NCBI RefSeq assembly: GCF_030687535.1 | Contig: NZ_CP117437.1 | Location: 5,825,501-5,889,500 of the forward strand | Direction: 5' to 3' | DNA from: Pseudomonas sp. FP2335 | GTDB taxonomy: Bacteria; Pseudomonadota; Gammaproteobacteria; Pseudomonadales; Pseudomonadaceae | Length of the DNA: 64,000 nucleotides | In this document: one piece after another, positions 9,352 to 17,731 of the stretch | Layout of the letters: every line of letters begins with the position of its first letter | How positions within the stretch are numbered: position 1 is the stretch's first letter | The notes under the pieces: generated by a model | Told to the model about the DNA's origin: nothing | Database searches by the model: none | The model's input: the letters and a program-made list of their open reading frames with translations, nothing else | Position numbers and translations under genes: made by a program

Positions 9352-10650
9352 TCAGTAGGGCAGCCTGAAGCGCTTGGTCAGGCTGGCGACGCCTTCGCGG
9401 ATGGACGTCGCGGTGCGACGGTCGAAGGTGCCGCTGCGGACCCCGCCGAGCAAGGCCAGGATCATGTCGCCGATTTCCTGGAACTCTTCGATGCCCATCC
9501 CCCGCGAGGTGCACGCCGCGCTGCCCAGGCGGATACCGGAGGTGACGTTGGGCTTGGCCTGGTCGCCCAGTACCGCATTGCGATTCAAGGTGATGCCGAT
9601 CTGTTCCAGGGCGTGTTCGGCGACGTTGCCCGCCAGGCCCCAGGGCCGCAGGTCAATCACCGCCAGGTGCGAGTCGGTGCCCTGGGACACCACCGACAAC
9701 CCGCCCTCCGCCAGCCGTCCGCACAAGGCCCGGGCGTTGGCGATGACGGCATGGGCATAGGTGCTGAAACCCGGTTGCAGGGCCTCGCCCAAGGCCACCG
9801 CCTTGGCCGCGATGATGTGCATCAGCGGCGCGCATTGCAGGCCTGGGAACACCGCCGCGTTGATTTTTTGCGCAATCACCGGGTCATTGCACAGGATGAT
9901 TCCCCCACGTGGCCCGCGCAGGGTGGTGTGCGTGGTCGCCGTGGTGACATGGGCAAACTCGATCGGCGACGGAAACGCGCCGCCCGCGACCAGCCCGGCC
10001 ACCTCGGCGATGTCGACCATCAGGTAAGCGCCCACCTCGTCGGCAATTGCGCGAAACCGCGCGTAGTCCAGCGTGCGCGAGTACGCCGAAGCGCCAGCGA
10101 TCAGCAGTTGCGGACGCTCTTGCCGGGCGATGCGCTCGACGTCCTCCATGTCTACGCGATGCGTCTCGGGGTGCACGCCATAGCTCAAGGCCTGGAACCA
10201 CCGGCCTGACAGGTTGAACCGCGCGCCATGGGACAGGTGCCCGCCAGCCTTGAGGTCCAGCCCGAGGATCTTGTCCCCCGGCACCAGCAATGCCAGCAAC
10301 ACCGCCTGGTTCGCCTGGCTGCCCGAATAGGGTTGCAGGTTGGCGTAGGCGCAATTGAACAGCCGCTTGGCGCGTTCGATGCCGAGGTTTTCCACCACGT
10401 CGACGTTGTGGCAACCGGCGTAATAACGCCGCCCGGGGTAACCCTCGGCGTGCTTGTTGGTGAGGATCGATCCCTGGGCTTCGAGCACGGCCCGGCTGAC
10501 CACGTTTTCCGTGGCCGTCAGTTCAATGGAATGGATCTGGCGCAGACGCTCGGCTTCGATCGCGCCCCAGACTTCGCGGTCCACCTGGGACAAGTGATCG
10601 GCACTGACGAATGGCAGCGCACATCCGTCCCTTCGAGCGAAATTCGGCAT
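9352..10650 (-). CDS. SHMT-like protein lacking the PLP Schiff-base lysine
   Basis: The protein has 432 aa. The ATG at 10650 has CAGGAGT upstream. It aligns with serine hydroxymethyltransferase from end to end ([37 protein letters not shown]). In the catalytic motif the family lysine is threonine: [12 protein letters not shown], Thr242, where the other SHMT in this window has [12 protein letters not shown]. Two further active-site positions differ: His67 for the E. coli Tyr55 equivalent, and Glu216 for the His203 equivalent in VDIAEVAG. Asp213, His241, His138 and the substrate arginine remain. The frame is intact, so it is not a decayed gene. It is either a non-Schiff-base enzyme, a partner subunit or a pseudoenzyme. 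Confidence 0.9.
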   Translation of the reverse strand: MPNFARRDGCALPFVSADHLSQVDREVWGAIEAERLRQIHSIELTATENVVSRAVLEAQGSILTNKHAEGYPGRRYYAGCHNVDVVENLGIERAKRLFNCAYANLQPYSGSQANQAVLLALLVPGDKILGLDLKAGGHLSHGARFNLSGRWFQALSYGVHPETHRVDMEDVERIARQERPQLLIAGASAYSRTLDYARFRAIADEVGAYLMVDIAEVAGLVAGGAFPSPIEFAHVTTATTHTTLRGPRGGIILCNDPVIAQKINAAVFPGLQCAPLMHIIAAKAVALGEALQPGFSTYAHAVIANARALCGRLAEGGLSVVSQGTDSHLAVIDLRPWGLAGNVAEHALEQIGITLNRNAVLGDQAKPNVTSGIRLGSAACTSRGMGIEEFQEIGDMILALLGGVRSGTFDRRTATSIREGVASLTKRFRLPY

Positions 10651-10744
10651 ATTGACTCCTGTCGGCGCACATCGAATAGCAAGCCACACCCGCCAGCGGG
10701 CTTATCCATGGCCGACTACCCTAACGGCCTCCCGACGCGCCAGA

Positions 10745-10879
10745 TAGACCATTGCGTGCCGGTTCTACAGACCACTTCGCAACCACGCACCTTGTATCCC
10801 TGGGCACATCGCAAGCGGCTGGCATAACCCTACAAGTGGTCTGGTTACTCCGCCCGCAATGGACTACTGCGCAAGACCA
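10745..10879. promoter_or_regulatory. Cluster of AGACCA motifs in the glyA-like/MFS divergent region
   Basis: The 324-bp region 10651-10974 separates the aberrant SHMT gene from the divergent MFS operon. It holds AGACCA at 10746-10751, 10769-10774 and 10874-10879, and its reverse complement TGGTCT at 10837-10842. The inner two are the extended inverted pair ACAGACCACTT and AAGTGGTCTGG. The first two are direct repeats 23 bp apart, close to two helical turns. This suits a MocR-family site controlling both divergent operons. Promoter boxes could not be assigned with confidence. Confidence 0.45.
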
Positions 10880-10974
10880 TAGCCTGCTTAATATCTGCGC
10901 CGATTCGAGCCGCAATGGCTTTTCCAATGCCCCGGCTCAACAAACGACTCTTCGCTCATTGAACAGGTTCAGCC

Positions 10975-12195
10975 ATGTCGATCGTTCGTATCGGACTGCT
11001 CTCACAGGTCGCCACGGCGCACTTTGTCAGCCATTTGCACATCATGGTGCTGGCGGCATTGTTTCCGGTGTTGCCGGCGTTTCTGGGCGTCAGTTATGTG
11101 GAACTGGGCGTGGCGCTGAGCCTGTTCAATATCGTCACGGCGCTGGTGCAGGCCCCCATGGGTTACGCCGTCGACCACTATGGCGCCCGGCGCCTGCTCA
11201 TCGCCGCCGTGGCCTTGGGCAGCCTGAGCTTCCTGCTGATTGCGCTGTTCCCCAACTACACCTGCCTGCTGATCGCCATGGTCCTGGCGGGGCTGGCGAA
11301 TGCGGTCTATCACCCGGCGGACTACGCACTGCTCTCCCAGGCGATCAACCCCGCCCATATCGGCAAGGCGTTTTCGGTGCACACCTTTGCCGGTTTTCTC
11401 GGCGCAGCGGTGGCCCCGGTATTGCTGCTCACGATTGCCACCGCCAGTCATCCGGGCCTGGCCTTCGTGGCGGCCGCACTGGTGGGCGTGGTGGCGCTGG
11501 GGGTGTTGCTGCTGCCCGGCTCGGGGCTGGCAGAAGTGAGCCATGTACGCCGCGTCGCCACGCCGTCCGACAGCAACGGCGGCCGACGGGCCGTGCTGCT
11601 CTCGCCGATGATCCTGAGCCTGACCTTGCTGTTTGTGGTGTTGAACCTGAGCACCAGCGCGATTGAAAAATTCTCTGTCGCGGCATTGATGCAAGGCCAG
11701 GGCGTGGCACTGACCTGGGCCAATGCGGCACTCACCGCATTCCTGTTCGCCAGCGCCTTTGGCGTGCTGGCCGGCGGTGCGCTGGCGGATCGGACCCGAC
11801 GCCACGGCCTCGTCGCCGCCCTCGCCTTTGCACTGGCCGGCGTACTGATCCTGATTGTGGCCAACGCCGAATTGGGCGACATGGCCTTGCTGATCACCCT
11901 GGGCAGCGCCGGCTTCTTGACCGGCCTGATCGCACCGTCCCGCGACATGCTCGTCCGCGCCGCCTCACCCAAGGGCGCCGAGGGCAAAACCTTTGGCATC
12001 GTCAGCACCGGCTTCAACATCGGCGGCACGCTGGGGCCGGTCGGTTTCGGCTGGCTGCTCGACAGGGGCCACCCCGACGCCATCTTCTGGGCCAGCGCCG
12101 CTTTCATGGGATTGACCGTGGCGTTGACCTTGATGCAGTCCTGGTACCTGGAGCGATCAAACCCATCAACCGCACCGCTCGTGGCCCTTAAATGA
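10975..12195 (+). CDS. MFS transporter, fosmidomycin-resistance (Fsr)-like
   Basis: The protein has 406 aa with about 12 membrane segments. The early HFVSHLHIMVLAALFPVLP stretch, the AVDHYGARRLL cytoplasmic loop and NAVYHPADYALLS resemble the Fsr branch of MFS efflux pumps. It is the first gene of the plus-strand operon that continues with the N-oxygenase. The natural inference is export of the pathway product or self-protection. The start ATG at 10975 follows an AACAGGTT stretch rather than a strong ribosome site. Confidence 0.87.
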   Translation: MSIVRIGLLSQVATAHFVSHLHIMVLAALFPVLPAFLGVSYVELGVALSLFNIVTALVQAPMGYAVDHYGARRLLIAAVALGSLSFLLIALFPNYTCLLIAMVLAGLANAVYHPADYALLSQAINPAHIGKAFSVHTFAGFLGAAVAPVLLLTIATASHPGLAFVAAALVGVVALGVLLLPGSGLAEVSHVRRVATPSDSNGGRRAVLLSPMILSLTLLFVVLNLSTSAIEKFSVAALMQGQGVALTWANAALTAFLFASAFGVLAGGALADRTRRHGLVAALAFALAGVLILIVANAELGDMALLITLGSAGFLTGLIAPSRDMLVRAASPKGAEGKTFGIVSTGFNIGGTLGPVGFGWLLDRGHPDAIFWASAAFMGLTVALTLMQSWYLERSNPSTAPLVALK

Positions 12196-12239
12196 CCCAG
12201 GACAACACCGTGCCAACCGAATTGCCGCAGACTTGAAAA

Positions 12240-12270
12240 GCGCATGCCTGTAGAAAAAAACCACATGCGC
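12240..12270. promoter_or_regulatory. Inverted repeat between the MFS and N-oxygenase genes
   Basis: GCGCATG (12240-12246) and CATGCGC (12264-12270) form perfect 7-bp arms around an A-rich loop. The element lies in the 122-bp gap inside the operon. It may be an RNA stem affecting expression ratios or an operator; there is no T tract, so a simple terminator is unlikely. Confidence 0.35.
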
Positions 12271-12317
12271 AAACCAGACACAGACAAAAAAATAGCCTGA
12301 CCAATGGGAAAGAAAAC

Positions 12318-13280
12318 ATGGACCGTTTGAACTGTGGAACCGATGACGTGGTTCAGAACATGCTGACGAAATTATCCGGCCTGTGGAAAACCCGCGCCGC
12401 CGTCAACAACCCACAACCCGACTACTGGAACCTGGCCTTCAACCCGGCCAAGCAGGATTTCAGTGCTTGCCTGCTGCCGTTCCGCGATCACCAGGCGTGG
12501 CGCGAAGCCCCGCAGGCCCTGCAATCGCAGTGCCTGTCCTACGCCTGGGGGATCTACAACCTCAAGACCATCTACATCGAATGCGATGTGGTGGTGCCTG
12601 CCTGCGAAGACATCATCAAGACCCCTCCGCCCAGCCAGAACCGCGCCTTGCTGCAAGACGTGATGTCCCAGGCGCTGCTGGACGAGGCGCTGCATACGCG
12701 CATGTCGATCATGGCCTGCAACTACATCTACGACATGCGCAAACTCAAGCCGCTGGACTTCAGCGCGTTCAACCTGGTGACCTGGCGCGAAGGGCTGTTG
12801 GCCAACTGCACCGCCGAATGGGAACGGCGCCTGACCCGCTTTGGGGTCGCGTGCGCCAGTGAGACGCTGATCACCGACTACCTCAAGACCATGGCGGAAG
12901 ACACCAGCATCCAGGCGATCTGTCATGAGGTCACCCGCACCCACGCCATGGACGAATGGAGCCATTCCAGCGTGTTCAGTTTCGTCGCGTCCGACATCGT
13001 GCACGGCCTGAGCCGCAAGGAGCGCGAGTACCTGCGCGCGGTGATTCTCAAGACCGTGCAGATGTTCGCCAACAACGAAATGGGCGCCTGGTCGACCGTG
13101 TTCGCGATGCTCGACTTCCCCCATGCCCAGGACATCCTGCATGACGTCGGCGACAACAATGAGATCAGCGTCTACACCGACTCGGTCGAAGCCCTGATCG
13201 ACCGCATCGGCCTGACCGGCAACGGCCTGGGCAACGTCGACAGCGCAATGGACGCCCTTCGCGAAAAGGCCCGCGCATGA
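12318..13280 (+). CDS. AurF-family diiron N-oxygenase
   Basis: The protein has 320 aa. A full set of seven diiron ligands can be placed with the AurF spacing: Glu88, Glu123 and His126 (DEALH), Glu182, then His209, Glu213 and His216 (HAMDEWSH). Glu88 to Glu123 is 35 residues and Glu182 to His209 is 27, matching the spacing I recall for AurF (101/136 and 196/223). AurF-type enzymes oxidise an amine stepwise to hydroxylamine, nitroso or nitro with O2 and two-electron supply. The stop overlaps the reductase start (ATGA), implying a coupled electron-transfer pair. The substrate is unknown; no p-aminobenzoate synthase is nearby. Confidence 0.88.
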   Translation: MDRLNCGTDDVVQNMLTKLSGLWKTRAAVNNPQPDYWNLAFNPAKQDFSACLLPFRDHQAWREAPQALQSQCLSYAWGIYNLKTIYIECDVVVPACEDIIKTPPPSQNRALLQDVMSQALLDEALHTRMSIMACNYIYDMRKLKPLDFSAFNLVTWREGLLANCTAEWERRLTRFGVACASETLITDYLKTMAEDTSIQAICHEVTRTHAMDEWSHSSVFSFVASDIVHGLSRKEREYLRAVILKTVQMFANNEMGAWSTVFAMLDFPHAQDILHDVGDNNEISVYTDSVEALIDRIGLTGNGLGNVDSAMDALREKARA

Positions 13281-14323
13281 ACGGCATGACACTTCAGGCG
13301 CGCTGCGAAAGCGTTACCCATGAAACCGCCGACATCAAGGTCTTCGCCCTGCGCGCCCACGGCGCCAGCGCCGAGTTCCTCGACGGCCTGCGCCCCGGCC
13401 GGCACGTGGCGGTGAGTTACCCGGACACCACCGGCACGCCCCAGCAGCGCCTGTATTCGATCACCCGCACACCGGCGGCGGACCTGTTTGAAATTGCGGT
13501 CAAACGCGAAGGCCACGGCGGCGTCTCCGACCAATTGCACGCGACCTTGTGCGCAGGCGAAACGGCACCGATGCACTTTGTCGCCGGCGACATTTGCCTG
13601 GCCTCGATTGTGGATTGCCAGCAGGTCGGCATGCTCGCCGGTGGCATTGGCATCACGCTGCCGATCGCCTTGCTGCGCGGCCTGCGCGAACGTGCACAGC
13701 GCGGCTTGGCGGTGCCCGATGTGGCGCTGGTGTTGTGCGTACCGAGCATTGCCCAGATCCCGTTCTTGCAGGAGCTGCTGGAGCTGGAACTGACCACGGC
13801 GTGGTTCGCCTTGCAGGTGTTTGTCACCCGCGAGACGGTCAAGAGCAACGGCCACTTCAAGGCCGGGCGCCCCAGCGCCGCCGACCTGAGCCTGCTGGGC
13901 GCGCCCGAGGCCGTGGTGATTTGCGGCAGCCAGGCATTTGCCCAAGGCATGCGCGAACACACAACGGCGCTGTTTCCTGACAGCACGCTGTTGATCGAAT
14001 CGTTCACGCCGGTAGCGGCCCCCGCAGCGGCGGCCGAATCGCCGTCTAGCGTGCGCTTGCAGCTCAAGGACACCGACCAGGTGGTTGAAGGCCCCGCCGG
14101 CCAAAGCCTGCTGGCCATGCTCGAAGCCGGTGATATTGCCGTGCGCAGTCTGTGCCGGGCAGGGATCTGTGGTGTCTGCCGGGTCAAGTTGTCCGACGGC
14201 GACTACACCCTGCAACCGGACTTCTGCCTCAGCGATCAGGACAAGCAGCAAGGCTATGCCCTGGCCTGCTGCACCTTCCCGCGTTCCGGGACGCTCAACG
14301 TAGACCTGAACCCGCCGGCATGA
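13277..14323 (+). CDS. Phthalate-dioxygenase-reductase-type flavin/2Fe-2S oxidoreductase
   Basis: The protein has 348 aa. An N-terminal flavin-binding barrel carries RLYSITR at 58-64. A nucleotide-binding domain follows (MLAGGIGITLPIALLRGL near 119-136, VVICGSQAF near 213-221). The C-terminal plant-type ferredoxin domain has Cys293, Cys298, Cys301 and Cys331, in the CX4CX2CX29C pattern. It resembles VanB and OphA1 reductases that pass NAD(P)H electrons to oxygenases. Translational coupling to the AurF-like gene makes it the obvious electron donor for that diiron centre. Confidence 0.92.
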   Translation: MNGMTLQARCESVTHETADIKVFALRAHGASAEFLDGLRPGRHVAVSYPDTTGTPQQRLYSITRTPAADLFEIAVKREGHGGVSDQLHATLCAGETAPMHFVAGDICLASIVDCQQVGMLAGGIGITLPIALLRGLRERAQRGLAVPDVALVLCVPSIAQIPFLQELLELELTTAWFALQVFVTRETVKSNGHFKAGRPSAADLSLLGAPEAVVICGSQAFAQGMREHTTALFPDSTLLIESFTPVAAPAAAAESPSSVRLQLKDTDQVVEGPAGQSLLAMLEAGDIAVRSLCRAGICGVCRVKLSDGDYTLQPDFCLSDQDKQQGYALACCTFPRSGTLNVDLNPPA

Positions 14324-14360
14324 ACCGGCACTTAATCGCTTTCACACACGAGTTTTTTCC

Positions 14361-15071
14361 ATGAAGACTGCAATTGCGCTGCGCCACATACATTTCGAGG
14401 ACGCCGGCACCCTGGAAGCCGTCCTGGCCGCACAGGGTTACGCACTGCACTACCTTGACCCCATGCTCGACACACTCGACAGCGCGCACGTGCAAAAGGC
14501 CGACCTGCTGATCGTGCTGGGTGGCCCGATCGGGGCCTACGACGAGCAGCTTTACCCGTTCCTGCATGACGAGCTGGCGCTGATCAACCAGCGTTTGCAG
14601 TCGGGCAAACCGATGCTGGGGATCTGCCTGGGGGCACAACTGATTGCCCGCGCCCTGGGCGCCAAGGTGTACCCGCTGGGCGTCAAGGAAATCGGTTTTT
14701 CAGCCCTGACCCTGACCACGGCCGGCCAGGATTCGGTGCTCGCGGCACTGCAAGGCACCCCCGTACTGCACTGGCACGGCGACCAATTCGACATTCCCAA
14801 GGATGCCGTGCACCTGGCCAGCACGGCGGTCGGTGCCCACCAGGCATTCGCCCTGGGTCGCAACGTGCTGGCCCTGCAATTTCACCTCGAAGCCGATGTA
14901 AACAAGCTCGAACACTGGCTGGTCGGCCATGCCTGCGAACTGTCGCAAACCGGCATCAACCCCCACGCCTTGCGCGCCGCCGCCATCGAGCTGGGCGACC
15001 GCCTGACCGTGGCCGCCCGCACCGTGATCAACGACTGGCTGGACGCACTGGAAACGCCAGCACAGCACTGA
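14361..15071 (+). CDS. Class-I glutamine amidotransferase domain protein
   Basis: The protein has 236 aa. It has the GMP-synthase-like GATase fold with nucleophile Cys89 in GICLGAQLIA, catalytic His175 and Glu177 in LQFHLEAD, and the oxyanion strand IVLGGPIGAYDE near 51-62. Stand-alone members either supply ammonia to a partner or cleave gamma-glutamyl bonds. No synthetase partner is visible in the cluster, so it might remove a gamma-glutamyl mask or feed ammonia to an unknown step. It lies 37 bp after the reductase gene, within the same operon. Confidence 0.85.
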   Translation: MKTAIALRHIHFEDAGTLEAVLAAQGYALHYLDPMLDTLDSAHVQKADLLIVLGGPIGAYDEQLYPFLHDELALINQRLQSGKPMLGICLGAQLIARALGAKVYPLGVKEIGFSALTLTTAGQDSVLAALQGTPVLHWHGDQFDIPKDAVHLASTAVGAHQAFALGRNVLALQFHLEADVNKLEHWLVGHACELSQTGINPHALRAAAIELGDRLTVAARTVINDWLDALETPAQH

Positions 15072-15140
15072 ACAGCAGGCCGTCGACCGTGACGGCCGCC
15101 TGAGCGACACCCACTAAAAACACAAGGATGAGGAATTAAC

Positions 15141-15503
15141 ATGATCGTAGTTTTGTTTGAGCTGCAAGCGCTGCCGGGCCAGGGCGAGACCTATGTCGAT
15201 CTGGTCAACAAGCTGACGCCGATGCTTGAGCCCATGGAAGGCTTCATCTCCGTGGAGTGCTTTCAAAGCACCCTGAACCCCAAGAAAGTCATGTCGGTGA
15301 CCACCTGGCGCGATGAAGAAGCCGTGGTCCAATGGCGCAACGTAACCGCGCACCTGTCGGCACAAAAAGCCGGCCGCGACAAGATCTTCGACGACTACCG
15401 CGTGCGCGTGACCTCGGTGATCCGTGACTACGGCCTGCGTGATCGGGTCCAGGCGCCGTACAACGAGGTGATCGACGCCCAGCCAGCGGGCGCGACCGTG
15501 TAA
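15141..15503 (+). CDS. Antibiotic biosynthesis monooxygenase (ABM) domain protein
   Basis: The protein has 120 aa with the ferredoxin-like ABM fold pattern: LFELQALPGQGETYVDLV, then MEGFISVECF and MSVTTWRDEEAVVQWR, with a VRDRVQAP-like C-terminal tail. RBS AAGGATGAGG precedes the ATG. ABM proteins act as cofactor-free oxygenases in quinone formation, as isomerases, or as small-molecule-binding proteins. It is the last gene of the plus-strand operon, and a strong hairpin follows. Confidence 0.82.
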   Translation: MIVVLFELQALPGQGETYVDLVNKLTPMLEPMEGFISVECFQSTLNPKKVMSVTTWRDEEAVVQWRNVTAHLSAQKAGRDKIFDDYRVRVTSVIRDYGLRDRVQAPYNEVIDAQPAGATV

Positions 15504-15523
15504 CCCTCGGCTTACGCGCTTGA

Positions 15524-15568
15524 GCAACGCCGGTGTATGGGAATCGCTATCCCGTACACCGGCGTTGC
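15524..15568. terminator. Long hairpin at the end of the biosynthetic operon
   Basis: GCAACGCCGGTGTA (15524-15537) pairs perfectly with TACACCGGCGTTGC (15555-15568), and inner bases can extend the stem. It lies between the convergent ABM and chemoreceptor genes. There is no T tract, so it may act as a bidirectional or Rho-assisted terminator or a transcript-end stabiliser. Confidence 0.6.
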
Positions 15569-15578
15569 CGTGTCTGGG

Positions 15579-17555
15579 TCAACGAAAGCGGTCAACCTCA
15601 TGGCGCAGGCCCGCCGCCAATGTCTCCAGCTCCTTGGCGGTAATCGCCAGGTTCGACACCACTTCACGCTGCTCGCTGTTGGCCAGGGCAATGCTTTGCA
15701 GGTTGCTGCTGAGCAAGGTCGCGGTGCTGCTCTGCTCCTGGGTCGCGGTGGTGATCGCGGCAAACTGCTGCCCCGCCGAACGGCTTTGCTCATCGATGCG
15801 CGCCAGGGCCGACGCGACATCGGCGTTGCGCGACAGGCCTTCCTGCATCAATACGTTGCCATGCTCCATGGTGCTGATGGCGTTGCCGGTCTCCTGCTGG
15901 ATGCTCTGGATCATCCCGGAAATCTCGTCGGTGGCCTGGCGGGTACGCGAGGCCAGGTTGCGCACTTCATCGGCCACCACGGCAAACCCACGGCCCTGCT
16001 CACCGGCGCGCGCGGCTTCGATGGCAGCGTTGAGCGCGAGCAGGTTGGTCTGGTCGGCGATGGAGGTAATCACGCCGACGATCCCACCGATTTCCTGGGA
16101 ACGCTGGCCGAGGGTGTTGATCACCGTGGCCGTGCTGTTCAAGGCGGTGGCGATGTGCTCCAGGGACGACGACGCCTCTTGCATCGAATTGCGGCCGATG
16201 CGCGTCTGCTGGGCGTTTTCCTGGGCCAGGCGTTCGGTGCTGCCCATATTGTCGGCAATGTTCAACGAGGTGGCGCTGAATTCTTCCACCGCACCGGCCA
16301 TGCTGGTGATCTCGCCGGATTGCTGCTCCATGCCTTCATAGGCACCGCCAGACAAACCGGACAACGCTTGGGCGCGGCTGTTGACCTCTTCGGCGGCCTT
16401 GCGGATATGCGAAACCATGGTCGACAGCGCTTCACCCATCTGGTTGAAGCTGCGTGCCAGTTGGCCGATTTCGTCATGGCTGGAGACGTTCAGACGGGCA
16501 CTCAAATCGCCCGCGCCGAGGGCTTCGGCCTGGCGTACCAGGTCGCTCAACGGCGCCAGCTTGCTGCGTAGCAACCACACCGTTGCGCCCACCGCCAGCA
16601 ACATCGCCAGTACGCTGCCGATGATCAGGCGAATCCCGACCGACCACGTCACGGAGCGAATCTCTGCCTTGGGCATGCTCGCCACCACCGACCACGGCCC
16701 GCCGTCGAACGGCACCGCGACGCTGTAGAAGTCTTCGTTCTTGTCGCTCCAGAAGCGCCCTTCACCCGGTTTTTTCGCCAGGTCGACGATCACTGGGGCT
16801 GCCTGGTCCAGCGCCTGCACGCCCGCGGGCGGCACCAGCCAGTGTTTCTGCTCATCGAGCAGCGCCAGGGAGCCGGTCTGGCCGATGCGGAAACGCTTGA
16901 GGTTATCGAACTGGGCGTTTTGCGCGTCGGTGTAGTCGAAACCGACAAACAGCACCGCGATGACTTTGCCCGCGCTATCGCGCACCGGCGTGTACTGGGT
17001 CATGTAGGAACGTTCGAACAACACTGCACGGCCGACGTAGCTTTGCCCGGCCAGCAGGCGTTGATAGGCCGGATGCTGGTGATCCAGCGCGGTGCCGATG
17101 GCACGGCTGCCGTCCTGTTTGGTCAGGGACGTGCTGACGCGCACAAAGTCCTCGCCCGTGCGCACAAACACGGTGGCCACGCCGCCCGAGGTGTCCTTGA
17201 ACTCATCGACTTCGGCGAAATCGTTGTTCAGCACCGCGTTGCCCAGGTACAGGCCCGGGGTCTGCACGCCGGCCACGCTCACCGGCTGGTCGGCACGCAC
17301 ACTCAAACCGGCGCCGAAGCGCTTTTCGAACAGCCCGCTCAAACGCTGGGTACTTTCGCGCAAGGTGCTGTGGAAGGTGTTGAGTTGATCGGCGAGCAGG
17401 CGCGCTTCGCTGGCCAGGTGTTCCTCGCGGGTGTCGAGGTTGGCGGAGTCGAGGGAACGCAAGGCAAACACCGTACTGCCGCTGATGACGACAGCCAAAA
17501 TCACGGCGAGCGCGAGGCCTAGCTGGGAAGCAATCCGAGCACGAGGTTGAGACAT
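15579..17555 (-). CDS. Methyl-accepting chemotaxis protein with Cache sensor (Cache3-Cache2 type)
   Basis: The protein has 658 aa. A transmembrane segment at about 8-30 is followed by a periplasmic double-Cache-like region to about 300, with the motifs [22 protein letters not shown] and [20 protein letters not shown] second membrane helix near 310-330 and a HAMP domain ([23 protein letters not shown]) come next. The signalling hairpin contains [45 protein letters not shown] conserved core. The sensor resembles the P. aeruginosa malate receptor CtpM (PA2652) class; the ligand here is a guess. It is convergent with the biosynthetic operon. Confidence 0.93.
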   Translation of the reverse strand: MSQPRARIASQLGLALAVILAVVISGSTVFALRSLDSANLDTREEHLASEARLLADQLNTFHSTLRESTQRLSGLFEKRFGAGLSVRADQPVSVAGVQTPGLYLGNAVLNNDFAEVDEFKDTSGGVATVFVRTGEDFVRVSTSLTKQDGSRAIGTALDHQHPAYQRLLAGQSYVGRAVLFERSYMTQYTPVRDSAGKVIAVLFVGFDYTDAQNAQFDNLKRFRIGQTGSLALLDEQKHWLVPPAGVQALDQAAPVIVDLAKKPGEGRFWSDKNEDFYSVAVPFDGGPWSVVASMPKAEIRSVTWSVGIRLIIGSVLAMLLAVGATVWLLRSKLAPLSDLVRQAEALGAGDLSARLNVSSHDEIGQLARSFNQMGEALSTMVSHIRKAAEEVNSRAQALSGLSGGAYEGMEQQSGEITSMAGAVEEFSATSLNIADNMGSTERLAQENAQQTRIGRNSMQEASSSLEHIATALNSTATVINTLGQRSQEIGGIVGVITSIADQTNLLALNAAIEAARAGEQGRGFAVVADEVRNLASRTRQATDEISGMIQSIQQETGNAISTMEHGNVLMQEGLSRNADVASALARIDEQSRSAGQQFAAITTATQEQSSTATLLSSNLQSIALANSEQREVVSNLAITAKELETLAAGLRHEVDRFR

Positions 17556-17731
17556 GACAGCTCCTGGCCGAGGCCAGGATCATCCTGATCTCATAGCGCG
17601 GCTCGGCAAATTATCTGGTGGGTAGCGTTGGAGTACGATGGTTCCAACACCCTACTTCGGCGGCGCCGAGCAATACTTGAGTACTGCACAGGGGTATCAC
17701 GCAAACGATTGCTATACCGAGCCATCCCCCT

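Noticed and set aside
9352-10650. Aberrant SHMT as pseudogene
   Set aside because: The frame is full length with no frameshift, most active-site residues are kept and it has a good ribosome site; a sequencing error at a single codon cannot be ruled out from one sequence.
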